A stretch of DNA of 64,000 nt, from contig NZ_VEIO01000001.1 in NCBI RefSeq assembly GCF_007680605.1, forward strand, positions 3,043,276 to 3,107,275. Reading direction: 5' to 3'. Source of the stretch: Paenibacillus xylanexedens (GTDB lineage Bacteria; Bacillota; Bacilli; Paenibacillales; Paenibacillaceae). Positions within the stretch are counted from its first letter, which is position 1. Each line of letters opens with the position of its first letter. Under the pieces are notes generated by a model. The model searched no databases. It had not been told where the DNA came from and saw nothing but the letters and a program-made list of their open reading frames with translations. Shown one piece after another: positions 55,450-64,000 of this stretch. Position numbers and translations under genes: made by a program.

Positions 55450-56313
55450 TTATCGTATCGTTTTCACAAGTGATGCTATGTCTTGTTCGCCATAACCAGC
55501 ATCTATCGCTTTCCGAAACATGTTTTGCAAGAATAACGGAAACTCGTTATTCATGTTCTTCTCACGCGCCTGTTCCATGAGCAGCCCCACGGTTACCATG
55601 GACATTTGAAGAGAACTTTGTGGATTTTCGTATTTGGAATGTTGAATGACCTCACCTTCGTATTGAAGAATGGAGCCAACCATAGGCGAGACTCCGGCAA
55701 TCATAGAACCAAAATCATCAATACGCAAACCATCGGACTCCAGAATCCGCGATGCGTGGAAGAATCCAAGATATGACCCAAACAGGTAAGACAGGAATGC
55801 CAGGTCGATTGAAGCAGCCGCACTAACCTGTTCTCCGTAATAAGGAACATGACCTGCTAATGCACCGAGAACCGGCTTTACTATATCAAAAGCCTCCGTC
55901 GATCCGGAAGTAAAAATGGTCGCATGAGCTCCTCCGATCTGGGGAGGGGCAGCCGCTATTGCTCCATCTATATATGAAGCACCATGGGTGTTCGCCCAGA
56001 TTTCCTGCTTTTGAGCCTGTTCAGGGCTTCCTGTAGTAAGTTGAATGAGCACTCGCCCCGACAAGGCCGCATGCACGCCTTCTACATCAAGTACTTCATA
56101 TGAAGTCTTGTAATCAGACACACAGATAATGGATATTTGACTAGCGCGAATCGCTTCAGCTACCGTAGATGTGAGTACTGCTCCTTTTTCAACGATGGAA
56201 TCTGCCTTTGTAGCTGTGCGATTCCATACGGTCACCTGATATCCCTTTTCCAGTAATGTTTGAGCAATAGCTCCCCCCATCGCTCCTAAACCAATAACCG
56301 TTACTTCATTCAT
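55450..56313 (-). CDS. NAD(P)-dependent dehydrogenase, imine-reductase/HIBADH-like
   Basis: A 287-residue two-domain dehydrogenase. The Rossmann start reads MNEVTVIGLGAMGGAIAQTL, then TVWNRTATKADSIVEKGA, as in beta-hydroxyacid dehydrogenases. The helical C-terminal domain (AASIDLAFLSYLFGSYLGFF, HASRI) resembles imine reductases. Substrate not known. GGGAGG precedes ATG 56313. It is divergent from a WYL regulator that probably controls it. Confidence 0.85.
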   Translation of the reverse strand: MNEVTVIGLGAMGGAIAQTLLEKGYQVTVWNRTATKADSIVEKGAVLTSTVAEAIRASQISIICVSDYKTSYEVLDVEGVHAALSGRVLIQLTTGSPEQAQKQEIWANTHGASYIDGAIAAAPPQIGGAHATIFTSGSTEAFDIVKPVLGALAGHVPYYGEQVSAAASIDLAFLSYLFGSYLGFFHASRILESDGLRIDDFGSMIAGVSPMVGSILQYEGEVIQHSKYENPQSSLQMSMVTVGLLMEQAREKNMNNEFPLFLQNMFRKAIDAGYGEQDIASLVKTIR

Positions 56314-56439
56314 TATTATTCCTCCCAAAGATTCTATATCACGAATCGAAGGCAACTCGTCTTGACTTCGAAATTAAGCATAATAGATAATAGTGACAAG
56401 TAATGGCATGATTATAAATTTATTTTAGGGAGCAAATAC

Positions 56440-57384
56440 ATGCACAAAGCACAAAGGCTTGTTCAGTTAATCATGTTAGTGAATGAACGCAGAACGTTTA
56501 CCGTACAAGAACTGGCTGATGAATGCGGAGTATCACGTCGAACCATGATTCGAGATTTGGCGGAATTAAGCGAACTGGGCATCCCCCTTTATTCCGAAGT
56601 TGGTCCTCATGGCGGTTATCGTGTTTTACGTGAAAAGGTGCTCCCGCCAATCAGTTTTTCCGAGCATGAAGCTATGGCTTTGTTTTTTGCCGCTCAATCG
56701 TTACAGAACTATAAATCTCTACCTTTTAACAATGAAGTACAAAGTGCGTTACGCAAGTTTTTCCATTATTTATCCAGTGACCTCAAACATAAAATTGAAC
56801 GCATGCAACAAAGACTCACTTTCTGGGTACCACCGCATGAACTCGATGTTCCCTACTTGAAGGAACTATTGGAGGCGGCATTGGAACAGAAAATCGTACA
56901 AATCCAGTATCAAGCGAACGAAACACGGAATCGACTAATTCAACCTCTTGGTTTGTATACAATGAATGGTTTATGGTATTGTCAGGCCTACTGTTTTCGC
57001 GCAGCAGATTATCGTGTATTTCGTGTTGATCGAATTAGCGGACTGCAATGTGAAGTGGATCAAAGCCAAAAAGTCGACCTGAACGAAGCGAATATTCAAG
57101 ATTGGATCATACGCGAGGATCTGGAAGCACCATTGGAGCTTAAAGTCTCCCTGTCGCCAGAAGGCGTGCGAAGATGTCAATCGGATGTGTGGTTATCACA
57201 ATTTGTGAAAATCAACGAGGACGGCTCAGGAACAATTCATGCTCATATGGGTACAAGCTACACCCCTTGGGTGGTCAGTTTCTTTCTTGGCTTGGGGATA
57301 GATGCCCATGTGACGCATCCCCCTCAGGTCCGTGATCAAATTCGCTCCAAGTTAAAAGAGATGGCTACACAATATGGTGAATGA
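56440..57384 (+). CDS. helix-turn-helix WYL-domain transcriptional regulator
   Basis: A 314-residue regulator of the DeoR/YafY type. Helix-turn-helix at 1-60 (FTVQELADECGVSRRTMIRD), middle PADPPISF-like segment, WYL domain at about 140-225 (IVQIQYQANETRNRLIQPLG, LYTMNGLWYCQAYCFRAADY with RVFRVDRI), then a WCX-type end. WYL domains bind nucleotides or other ligands. Divergent from the dehydrogenase gene, 126 bases apart. Confidence 0.9.
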   Translation: MHKAQRLVQLIMLVNERRTFTVQELADECGVSRRTMIRDLAELSELGIPLYSEVGPHGGYRVLREKVLPPISFSEHEAMALFFAAQSLQNYKSLPFNNEVQSALRKFFHYLSSDLKHKIERMQQRLTFWVPPHELDVPYLKELLEAALEQKIVQIQYQANETRNRLIQPLGLYTMNGLWYCQAYCFRAADYRVFRVDRISGLQCEVDQSQKVDLNEANIQDWIIREDLEAPLELKVSLSPEGVRRCQSDVWLSQFVKINEDGSGTIHAHMGTSYTPWVVSFFLGLGIDAHVTHPPQVRDQIRSKLKEMATQYGE

Positions 57385-57411
57385 AAAACAGCCTGCTATA
57401 AGCAAGCTGTT
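57384..57411 (-). terminator. intrinsic terminator of the GH30 gene
   Basis: On the minus strand AACAGCTTGC pairs with GCAGGCTGTT, followed by TTTTTC. It overlaps the stop of the convergent WYL gene. Confidence 0.75.
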
Positions 57412-57447
57412 CCTCGTTCATCATGCTGCTACCGAAGAGATCATACT

Positions 57448-59292
57448 CTAGTTCACCTTTACCAGACTCCATTGTTGATTGGCTCCACCGTTATCCTCCC
57501 ATTGAATCGTAGAAGCCCCTGCACTCATCGATCCTTGGTTGATATCAACGGTCAGGCCGCTGTTACGATTCGCCAAAACGACATATCCGCCTACATCAAT
57601 CGGCAGCCACTGCTGGTTATAACCTCCGTTCGCCTGCCACTGAATCAGCGATGCTCCGCCCTGTGTGGAACCGGAATTGACATCAAGCAACAATCCGCTG
57701 CCAACGTTCCGAATGTTGTAATATCCGTTGCCTGCCGGCTCCAGCTTCCATTGCTGATTGGCTGCTCCGTTATCACTCCACTGAATAATCGTCGCTCCGC
57801 CAGCGGATGAAGCACCATTCACATCCAGTACAAGGCCGCTGTTACGGTTAACAAGCTTGTAAATAGCCCCTGCTTCATATCCTGTGCTACCACTGTAGGC
57901 TGCGCCAGAGATCACATAAGTGGTTACCGAATTCGCTTTAGCCGTCGTTGTAAACTTTTTGTTTTGAACTGGTATGTTCGTAAACTGTTGTAATTTCTCC
58001 GTTGCCGAAGTGCGGTACACTTGTACGGACGAGCCTACGCTTGAGAAGCGACTCAAATCATAGGTTACCGAAGTATCGGTGGATTCCGAGTTTGTCGTAA
58101 CCAGTACCACTTTGCCGGATGCCGCATCATACGCAGCAAGCGTATTCGCATCACTCATGCCGATGATTTTATAACCCGGACGGATAAATTTGCTGTAATT
58201 CCCCATAACATAGTATTTCTGATTAACCGTATAACTGGTCGTTTTTGTGTTGTTCAGCACGTTTTTGAAAAATCCCCAGCCTTCCGCACTATCTACGGCC
58301 TGCCAGTACACCCAAGCCGTAGCACCCATGTTACGCATATCCTTCAGAATGATACGTGACATGGTAAGACCACTTGCATCCCCATCTCCGTATTCGGATG
58401 TCCATAGATGTTTGCCTGCAGATGCTGCCGTATTACGCATAGCCGTTCGGTTGTTGCCATTATACGTATGTGTGTTAATCTGGCTGATCGCTGACTGGAC
58501 GGCATTGCTGTAGCTTTTATAGGAGGTGTTGGTATCATCCAGATTGTTTTCTTCCGGTGCACTCAGCTTGGTGGTAAGTCCTTTGGCAATCAAAGAAGCC
58601 TGAACCTGACTTAGAATCGTATTCTGCTCAGCAAGGCCGAAGTGCATGCCCTCCTGATCATTCCCTTGCTTCCACCAGTTCGAGATCGGTTCATTCAGTG
58701 GGGTTACCGTATCGAATGTAATGCCCCAATGATCCCGGAAATGCTTCACAACCTCCGTCAAATAATCAGCAAAATCATCATAATAATCCGGCTTGAGGTT
58801 ATTACCGCCATTCGGCGCACCCGAGACACCGCCACTGATCGTCATCCAGTAAGGTGCCGAGTTAGCAAAAGCTTCAATGATGTTGACTCCCTGTGCCTTG
58901 GCAGCTTGCAGCATGTAACGCTGATTTGCGTCGGCAGTCCAATCGTACACACCTGGAGAAGGTTGAAAACCAGGAACCGCTTTGCGGTATTCAAGGACAT
59001 TGGATGAAGGGGCATCCCCGCCTCCGATGTTATATCTCAGAATGTTCATGCCAATTCCTGTCGCAGGATTAAACATTTTCTCCACATATTCATCCCGATT
59101 TGAATATTCACCAACGACCTTGCCCCACCAAGCCAGCGATGTTCCCCAACCTTCCACCGTCTGATATTGTTTCGATGGATCAGCCACAGCCGTATAAGCT
59201 CCAGCAGCCGATACTTCGGACCCTGAACCCAAGCTTCCAACCAGCAGTGTTCCACTTAATAGCACCGCACTCATTCGTTTCAACCACTTCAT
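57448..59292 (-). CDS. secreted GH30 endo-beta-1,6-galactanase-like enzyme with ricin-type CBM
   Basis: Extracellular 614-residue hydrolase. Signal peptide ends near VSAA. GH30 barrel at about 35-470: TVEGWGTSLAWWGKVVGEYS, GIGMNILRYNIGGGDAPSSN, acid/base Glu201 in TPLNEP and nucleophile Glu300 in WTSEYGDGDA. The sequence resembles the beta-1,6-galactanase branch (GH30_5). The last 130 residues are three ricin-B/CBM13-like repeats (LVNRNSGLVLDVNGASSAGG, IQWSDNGAANQQW). It should open beta-1,6-galactan side chains of arabinogalactan. Downstream of the GH43 gene on the same strand. Confidence 0.92.
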   Translation of the reverse strand: MKWLKRMSAVLLSGTLLVGSLGSGSEVSAAGAYTAVADPSKQYQTVEGWGTSLAWWGKVVGEYSNRDEYVEKMFNPATGIGMNILRYNIGGGDAPSSNVLEYRKAVPGFQPSPGVYDWTADANQRYMLQAAKAQGVNIIEAFANSAPYWMTISGGVSGAPNGGNNLKPDYYDDFADYLTEVVKHFRDHWGITFDTVTPLNEPISNWWKQGNDQEGMHFGLAEQNTILSQVQASLIAKGLTTKLSAPEENNLDDTNTSYKSYSNAVQSAISQINTHTYNGNNRTAMRNTAASAGKHLWTSEYGDGDASGLTMSRIILKDMRNMGATAWVYWQAVDSAEGWGFFKNVLNNTKTTSYTVNQKYYVMGNYSKFIRPGYKIIGMSDANTLAAYDAASGKVVLVTTNSESTDTSVTYDLSRFSSVGSSVQVYRTSATEKLQQFTNIPVQNKKFTTTAKANSVTTYVISGAAYSGSTGYEAGAIYKLVNRNSGLVLDVNGASSAGGATIIQWSDNGAANQQWKLEPAGNGYYNIRNVGSGLLLDVNSGSTQGGASLIQWQANGGYNQQWLPIDVGGYVVLANRNSGLTVDINQGSMSAGASTIQWEDNGGANQQWSLVKVN

Positions 59293-59357
59293 TTACTTCA
59301 CTCCTTAGACATTTTAGATAAGCTATTTGGATCAAAACGTTCGGGTACAATCAAATG

Positions 59358-59369
59358 CGATTTAAATCG
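59358..59369. promoter_or_regulatory. perfect palindrome CGATTTAAATCG in the GH43-GH30 gap
   Basis: A 12-base perfect inverted repeat 66 bases upstream of the GH30 start. It could be an operator; no matching copy was found upstream of the other arabinogalactan genes. Confidence 0.3.
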
Positions 59370-59403
59370 AATTTGTCTGCTGAGTTTTGACACTTGCCAA
59401 GAG

Positions 59404-60741
59404 CTATGGAGTGATCTCGCGGAAAGTAGCGTCGGATTTATCCAGAGCCGTAACCACGGGTTGCAATCGTAACAATTGATCGTAATGTCTCAGATACAGA
59501 TTCGGATTGTTAAATAAGGTATACGAAGTCCAGCTTGCATTCGCCAGTCCGTTGACCCGTTTGAACGTCGCATCATTGCGGAACGCAACACTGCCGTCAT
59601 TTTTAACCAGTACGACATTGCCATTATTATTGCGCAGGAAATAACCAGGATAATTCATCGCTTCAAACGAGATGCCCGTCGCATTCGCCAGACCAGGAAC
59701 GATGCGAAACTGAGCATCCTCTGCTGGACTCACGCTGGCATCAATCCGAGCTTGATAGTTATAATGGCGAATGAAACTGCCCGGTACGTTAAACGATTCC
59801 AGCTTGCGAATATCACCCGGCTGACCGGACTCTTTCAGCACGGTCATATGGCGAACCATTCCGGACAGGCCCGTGATCTCTTGTTTGGCACTCCAGCTCT
59901 GAAAGTTGTCCGCCGAATCGCTGTAATAATATTTGTGATCTGCATACCCATCAAAATAGATTCGCCAGGAACCGTTATCCAGTTGGATCAATGCCGGCCC
60001 TTCTACCCAGGAACCCCAGCCGGCCCAATTCCCTGTGCCTTTAAATGTATATGGCCCTTTCAGCGAGTTGGATGTGGCATATTCAATGTATTTAGTCGTT
60101 TCGTTCTTCGTGAACGCGTGATAGGTCGAGCCTGTCTTTACTACAAAAGTGTCAATATAGTTGGGAGCAAGTCCTGATAGCACCGCAGGTGCAGACCACG
60201 TTGTGGATGCCAGATTGCTTCCGGATGCGGTGATGACATGCGGCTTGAAGTTCTCATAGTTTCCAGGTGAGAGAGAGACAATGATGTTCACACTGCCATT
60301 CGTGTCTTTGAACCATTCCGGTGCCCAGGTATGAGCAATCGGGGTTGAAGCAGACAACGTAATATTGCGGACAAACGTCCAATTCATCTTGTCCGGGCTG
60401 GACGCGATGCCAATCGTATTGCCTGACCAGTTGGTGGTGTAGACCACATAGTACAAACCATCTGTGTGTTTCATGATGCTGGGATCGCGAATCAAGTCCG
60501 CCGCGGGTGGGGTATACGCTGGACCTTTCAGCAAACCGTAGTGTTTCGCGTTATATGACTCATAGATATACATGTTGGACTCGCTTGTGTTCGTAAAGGC
60601 CGTCATCGTATACACGCTGGTTGTTGCTTTCACCGTATTCGGGAATGTGATCGTGAATATCATTAACAATCCTAAGGTGAGTAGGAGTACAACTCTATGT
60701 CTGCGCCATCGCTGTGTCCTGCCTTTCCTTTTGCTTAACAT
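59404..60741 (-). CDS. secreted GH43 enzyme with CBM42-like (AbfB) domain
   Basis: Extracellular 445-residue glycosidase. Signal peptide of about 40 residues. GH43 five-blade propeller at about 45-320: catalytic base Asp in IRDPSIMKHTDGLYYVVY, acid Glu in GSWVEGPALIQLDNGSWRIY. C-terminal AbfB/CBM42-like domain at about 325-445 (LESFNVPGSFIRHYNYQARI, NYPGYFLRNNNGNVV, NPNLYLRHYDQLLRLQP) binds arabinofuranose side chains. Acts as arabinofuranosidase or exo-galactanase; which cannot be decided. AAAAGGAG precedes the ATG. Confidence 0.88.
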   Translation of the reverse strand: MLSKRKGRTQRWRRHRVVLLLTLGLLMIFTITFPNTVKATTSVYTMTAFTNTSESNMYIYESYNAKHYGLLKGPAYTPPAADLIRDPSIMKHTDGLYYVVYTTNWSGNTIGIASSPDKMNWTFVRNITLSASTPIAHTWAPEWFKDTNGSVNIIVSLSPGNYENFKPHVITASGSNLASTTWSAPAVLSGLAPNYIDTFVVKTGSTYHAFTKNETTKYIEYATSNSLKGPYTFKGTGNWAGWGSWVEGPALIQLDNGSWRIYFDGYADHKYYYSDSADNFQSWSAKQEITGLSGMVRHMTVLKESGQPGDIRKLESFNVPGSFIRHYNYQARIDASVSPAEDAQFRIVPGLANATGISFEAMNYPGYFLRNNNGNVVLVKNDGSVAFRNDATFKRVNGLANASWTSYTLFNNPNLYLRHYDQLLRLQPVVTALDKSDATFREITP

Positions 60742-61280
60742 GAACCCAACTCCTTTTCCTACATAAGATCATATCGGACTGCCTTCTGACTGAACGAAGC
60801 GTGTGCTTAAACGTACTTCCTTTTGCCAAGAAGCCCTTACGGTATCTGCTCCCGTCCCATTTACATGAAACATCACCCCCTTTACGGATATATTCGCCTT
60901 ATGTATACGCTTACAAAAATGTATATTTCTCTCCCTCTTTGACCATAGAGATTAAGCCTTGCTACTTTTCTTTCTTTAAAAATATGCATAAATCCCCTCA
61001 TTCTCATATAGAACCAGTTTGAATCAAGAGTCGCTATCTATACCAAACTCTCCTATGATTCAGGTATATATAAGAATGAGAGGCAATTTCCTACAGTCTA
61101 AGGCTGTTGCTAACACCTATGGCTATCGTTATCTAATATTATTTATACTTGCTCTATTGCATACATCTTAGATGCATGGCTGGCTCTGAATAGATTTCTA
61201 ATTTTAAATTCTATTCTTACTTCTATTCCCACTTCTATATTTTCCTTTTATTTCTACATGTTATTTTTAGTTGCTATTTA
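60742..61280. other. gene-free region upstream of the GH43 gene
   Basis: 540 bases with no supported gene; the left part near 60742-60900 probably contains the GH43 promoter but no clear boxes were found. No convincing terminator after the GH35 stop. Confidence 0.4.
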
Positions 61281-64000
61281 CTATTTCCCCGCCATGACCC
61301 ACGGATATCGTGACATCTCATCCAGCAACAATCGTACCCGTTCGGGTGTTCTGCCTTCTTCATCAAAAATGAGTAGTTCATTCTCTTCCTTCAGCCAGGC
61401 AACCGGAATTTTATAATCCTCCTGTGGTCCAATCTGCCAGTATCGACCCAGATGATGACCATTCACATGGATCGTTCCCTTGCTCATGCCCGTCATGCGA
61501 AGCATCAGGTTGACCTTGTGATGTTCGGCTGTGACAGGTTTGGCAAAACGCCAACGATACCATACCGGCTGACCGTATGAAGCGCCCGGTGAAGTCACTG
61601 CTGGCGTATCCCCGGAGAGACCATATGACTCCCAAGACGTTGGAAGCAGCGCATCCGTACCAGCCATTCGCCAATCCTGAAGTTCCCCCTCATGCCGATA
61701 AGTAATCAGCTCAAGTCGATTGAGTGGTGACCGACTATATGGCATCTCAAGCGTATTTACAACTCCAGGCTTCACGTAGCCGGATAGATCCAGCGTCTGG
61801 AAAGCAAACCAGTCCTGATAAGCAGGCATCGGAATTTCAATGCCGTTAATACGCAAACCTTTGCTCGGAGCACCCACAAGTATAGCCCGATCCATACCAT
61901 CCAGCGTAAAACTTCGACGAAGCACGGTTCCTCCCGGAATGGAGTTCACTTCATCCAAATGAATAATTCCAGTTTCTTTTTCTGTATTTGTCTCTGACTC
62001 CATCTGCCAATCGCGGCGAATATCCTGCACTTGCCCACCAAGGTATACCTCTCCCGCTATACCTTTGCGTTCCCCAAGATAAGGAGAAAAGTTCAGTCGG
62101 CCCATATGCTGTACAAACATTTGCAACGTATTCTGCCCCTGAGTTACCTGAATGGGGACAGCCGCCGCTCCAACCTGGCGCACTAGCGCTTGCTCTACAC
62201 CGTTTACGATAATTCTCGCGGTATCCTGTATTTTGGGTAGCACGAGATTCATCATTCCATCCACCTTACTATCAAAATCGCATTCATACAACAGATAGCC
62301 AAAGTCCTGACCGTACTCGGAAAAATCGATAGGATGCCCGCTCGCAGAGCGTTGCTTTGCCGTTAATGTAACACGGGAGAACTCAGGAGATTTGCACAAC
62401 ACCGGAGCCAGTGGCGCTGCAGGAATCATCCAAGCAGGTTGATCTTCAACTGCAATGGATGCCGATTCAGGCTGTACCTCCATTTTTTGAGTAAAAAACT
62501 CACGCCCTGTCCGTGTCTGTTCGCCATCTTGCCAGTCACCCAGCAACATCATTGTACGCTCGGGATCAGAGATCATGCCTTTCACTTGCCCGGACGCCGT
62601 GACATCCACATCGTCAAAACCGATAGCATAACGCAAGCTTTGGTGATCGGGAGCTTCCAATCGCCATGTGCGATTCATCGTGTCACGATCCAGAATGATG
62701 AATCGCATGGCGGTGCCATTAGCTTCGAAACGCACCATACCTGGCTCTTGAAAATGAAACAGGTCAAAACGATATGCATTTCTCCCCGCATCCTGTTCAA
62801 TCAGCACTTGCACCGTGCTTTCTTTCAAGATCAATCCTCCTGCCGTCGCGTCCTGTTTTTCATCCAGTTCCAACTCAACCACCGAGCGTTGTCCACGGTC
62901 TGCTGTAATGAACAACGTCAGTTCTCCATTAATCATCTCATTACCGGTTATTAGCGCTCCTGCGGTAAGGTACACCTGTTCAGCAATTTGCACGCGATCC
63001 AGCAAAGGAACAATCTGTCCCGGATGAATCGATATCGGCAATGTACGGCCTTCCTCAAGCGTAATGTTCACCGTCTCACGCTCATCCTTGTGACTCTCCA
63101 CGAACCAGATTTTTTCTTGCCCCGTCTGTCTCCCGCGTACGGATATGCCACCGGGATGGCGAACCTGAATCTGTTGAGTAGCAATTTCCTCAGATTCCAT
63201 CAGCAGTGATCCAAAAGCACGCACAAAATAAGATAGGTTTTTCGTCACTGCATATTTCGGTGTCACGCGTCCATACTCACTTAGCGGAGCATCGTAATCA
63301 TACGATGTGATCATGAAAATATCACTGTCACCCAGCGTTCTTCCACCATATCCGCCGAAATTGGTTCCCCCATAGAACATGTAATAACTGATCCCCGTAT
63401 ATCCGGCTCGCAAAATTTCCATGATTCTTCGGTCTAGTAGAGATGCCGTCTTCTGGATTGCTGAAGGCCCTCCCCAATGTTCAAACCAGCCGGTCCAGAA
63501 TTCAGTAACGATCTTCGGTGTATCAGGCTGTTTCGAACGCAAGCTCGCATAATGTCCATCTGCGCCAGACCAGAAGTTCGCCCCCTCGATGGTACCTTCT
63601 GCTCCACCGACGCAAGTAATCAGCGGGACGTCTATCCCTCGTTCCAGTATCCCGTCCCTAAGTGTGGTCATATGTGCGCTTGCCGCCTCATCATCCATCA
63701 GATAACCGTACTCATTTTCAACCTGGACGAGGATAACCGTACCTCCGGCAGACAATTGACGCTTACGAATAACAGGGATGATCTGATCAAAGTAGAGCTG
63801 CACATAATGAAGGTACGTTTCATTATTTTCACGGAATTTTACATTCTCTTTCGTTCCCAACCAGTACGGAAATCCACCGAAATCCCATTCCGCACAGATA
63901 AACGGACCCGGTCGTGCAATAACCCACATACCTAGCTCTGCACACAGATCAAGAAATGCACCGCAGTCGTTATCGCCTTCGAAGGACCATTGTCCCTCTT
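61281..64000 (-). CDS. GH35 beta-galactosidase, 5' end missing
   Basis: Large GH35 exo-beta-galactosidase; the frame runs off the right edge, so about 30-60 N-terminal residues are missing. Visible marks: IARPGPFICAEWDFGGFPYW, acid/base Glu in VQVENEYGYL, nucleophile Glu in VTEFWTGWFEHWGGPSA, GISYYMFYGGTNFGGYGG. After the barrel (about 300 residues) come beta-rich jelly-roll domains ending in WYRWRFAKPVTAEHHKVNLM, HVNGHHLGRYWQIGPQEDYK. No signal peptide is visible, so it may be cytosolic. It should remove galactose from arabinogalactan fragments made by the GH30/GH43 enzymes. Confidence 0.94.
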   Translation of the reverse strand, partial: EGQWSFEGDNDCGAFLDLCAELGMWVIARPGPFICAEWDFGGFPYWLGTKENVKFRENNETYLHYVQLYFDQIIPVIRKRQLSAGGTVILVQVENEYGYLMDDEAASAHMTTLRDGILERGIDVPLITCVGGAEGTIEGANFWSGADGHYASLRSKQPDTPKIVTEFWTGWFEHWGGPSAIQKTASLLDRRIMEILRAGYTGISYYMFYGGTNFGGYGGRTLGDSDIFMITSYDYDAPLSEYGRVTPKYAVTKNLSYFVRAFGSLLMESEEIATQQIQVRHPGGISVRGRQTGQEKIWFVESHKDERETVNITLEEGRTLPISIHPGQIVPLLDRVQIAEQVYLTAGALITGNEMINGELTLFITADRGQRSVVELELDEKQDATAGGLILKESTVQVLIEQDAGRNAYRFDLFHFQEPGMVRFEANGTAMRFIILDRDTMNRTWRLEAPDHQSLRYAIGFDDVDVTASGQVKGMISDPERTMMLLGDWQDGEQTRTGREFFTQKMEVQPESASIAVEDQPAWMIPAAPLAPVLCKSPEFSRVTLTAKQRSASGHPIDFSEYGQDFGYLLYECDFDSKVDGMMNLVLPKIQDTARIIVNGVEQALVRQVGAAAVPIQVTQGQNTLQMFVQHMGRLNFSPYLGERKGIAGEVYLGGQVQDIRRDWQMESETNTEKETGIIHLDEVNSIPGGTVLRRSFTLDGMDRAILVGAPSKGLRINGIEIPMPAYQDWFAFQTLDLSGYVKPGVVNTLEMPYSRSPLNRLELITYRHEGELQDWRMAGTDALLPTSWESYGLSGDTPAVTSPGASYGQPVWYRWRFAKPVTAEHHKVNLMLRMTGMSKGTIHVNGHHLGRYWQIGPQEDYKIPVAWLKEENELLIFDEEGRTPERVRLLLDEMSRYPWVMAGK

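Overview
The window looks like a chromosomal segment of a Paenibacillus-type Firmicute. The reasons are strong AGGAGG-type ribosome sites with many TTG and GTG starts, S-layer-homology domains, LicT-type antitermination, a YoaJ-type expansin, meso-diaminopimelate dehydrogenase and many secreted plant-polysaccharide enzymes. No rRNA, tRNA, CRISPR array, insertion sequence or replication origin was recognised. Both edges cut a gene: an alkaline phosphatase on the left and a GH35 beta-galactosidase on the right.

Layout. 1-4.4 kb holds the alkaline phosphatase end and a CBM22-GH10-CBM9-CBM9 xylanase. 4.4-14.5 kb holds a VOC protein, a three-gene operon of unknown function (ankyrin, unknown, GNAT-like), a chemoreceptor, a PL1 pectate lyase, an ECF sigma/anti-sigma pair and four small acidic unknown proteins. 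15-23.1 kb is a beta-glucoside regulon on the minus strand: 6-phospho-beta-glucosidase, S-layer-anchored esterase, second 6-phospho-beta-glucosidase, licT and a PTS IIBCA permease. It has four RAT/terminator switches in series. 23.3-26.5 kb has an orphan Xre/MbcA/ParS-like antitoxin domain, a SUFU protein, a GAF-LuxR regulator and a lipoprotein. 26.5-33.5 kb is an oligopeptide-type ABC transporter in which every part is unusual: a fused double ATPase, two permeases with long extra N-terminal regions, and a binding protein whose halves are in swapped order (an apparent circular permutation).

33.5-38.5 kb carries an acetyltransferase, a HAD phosphatase, a ROK regulator, small membrane proteins, a likely SOS-controlled small protein and a cyclase. 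38.5-41.7 kb is an AT-rich accessory stretch. It holds two tandem mini-ORFs, a split sigma factor resembling SigO/RsoA with a YvrJ-type gene, and a phage-type GH24 lysozyme; the sigma operon and the lysozyme share an exact 16-base upstream motif. 41.8-57.4 kb is mostly housekeeping or stress functions: a quinone-reductase-like MDR, PhzF, a hydrolase, the expansin, a KhtTU potassium/proton antiporter with a Gre-like protein, gdhA, ddh, exoA, GNATs, an imine-reductase-like dehydrogenase and a WYL regulator. 57.4-64 kb is a secreted plus intracellular set for arabinogalactan side chains (GH30, GH43, GH35).

How they work together. The secreted enzymes (xylanase, pectate lyase, expansin, GH30, GH43) attack plant cell wall. 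The LicT regulon imports and cleaves aryl- or oligo-beta-glucosides released from it. CcpA-like sites near the xylanase and licT promoters suggest carbon catabolite control. Starts were chosen by ribosome-binding-site spacing where possible.
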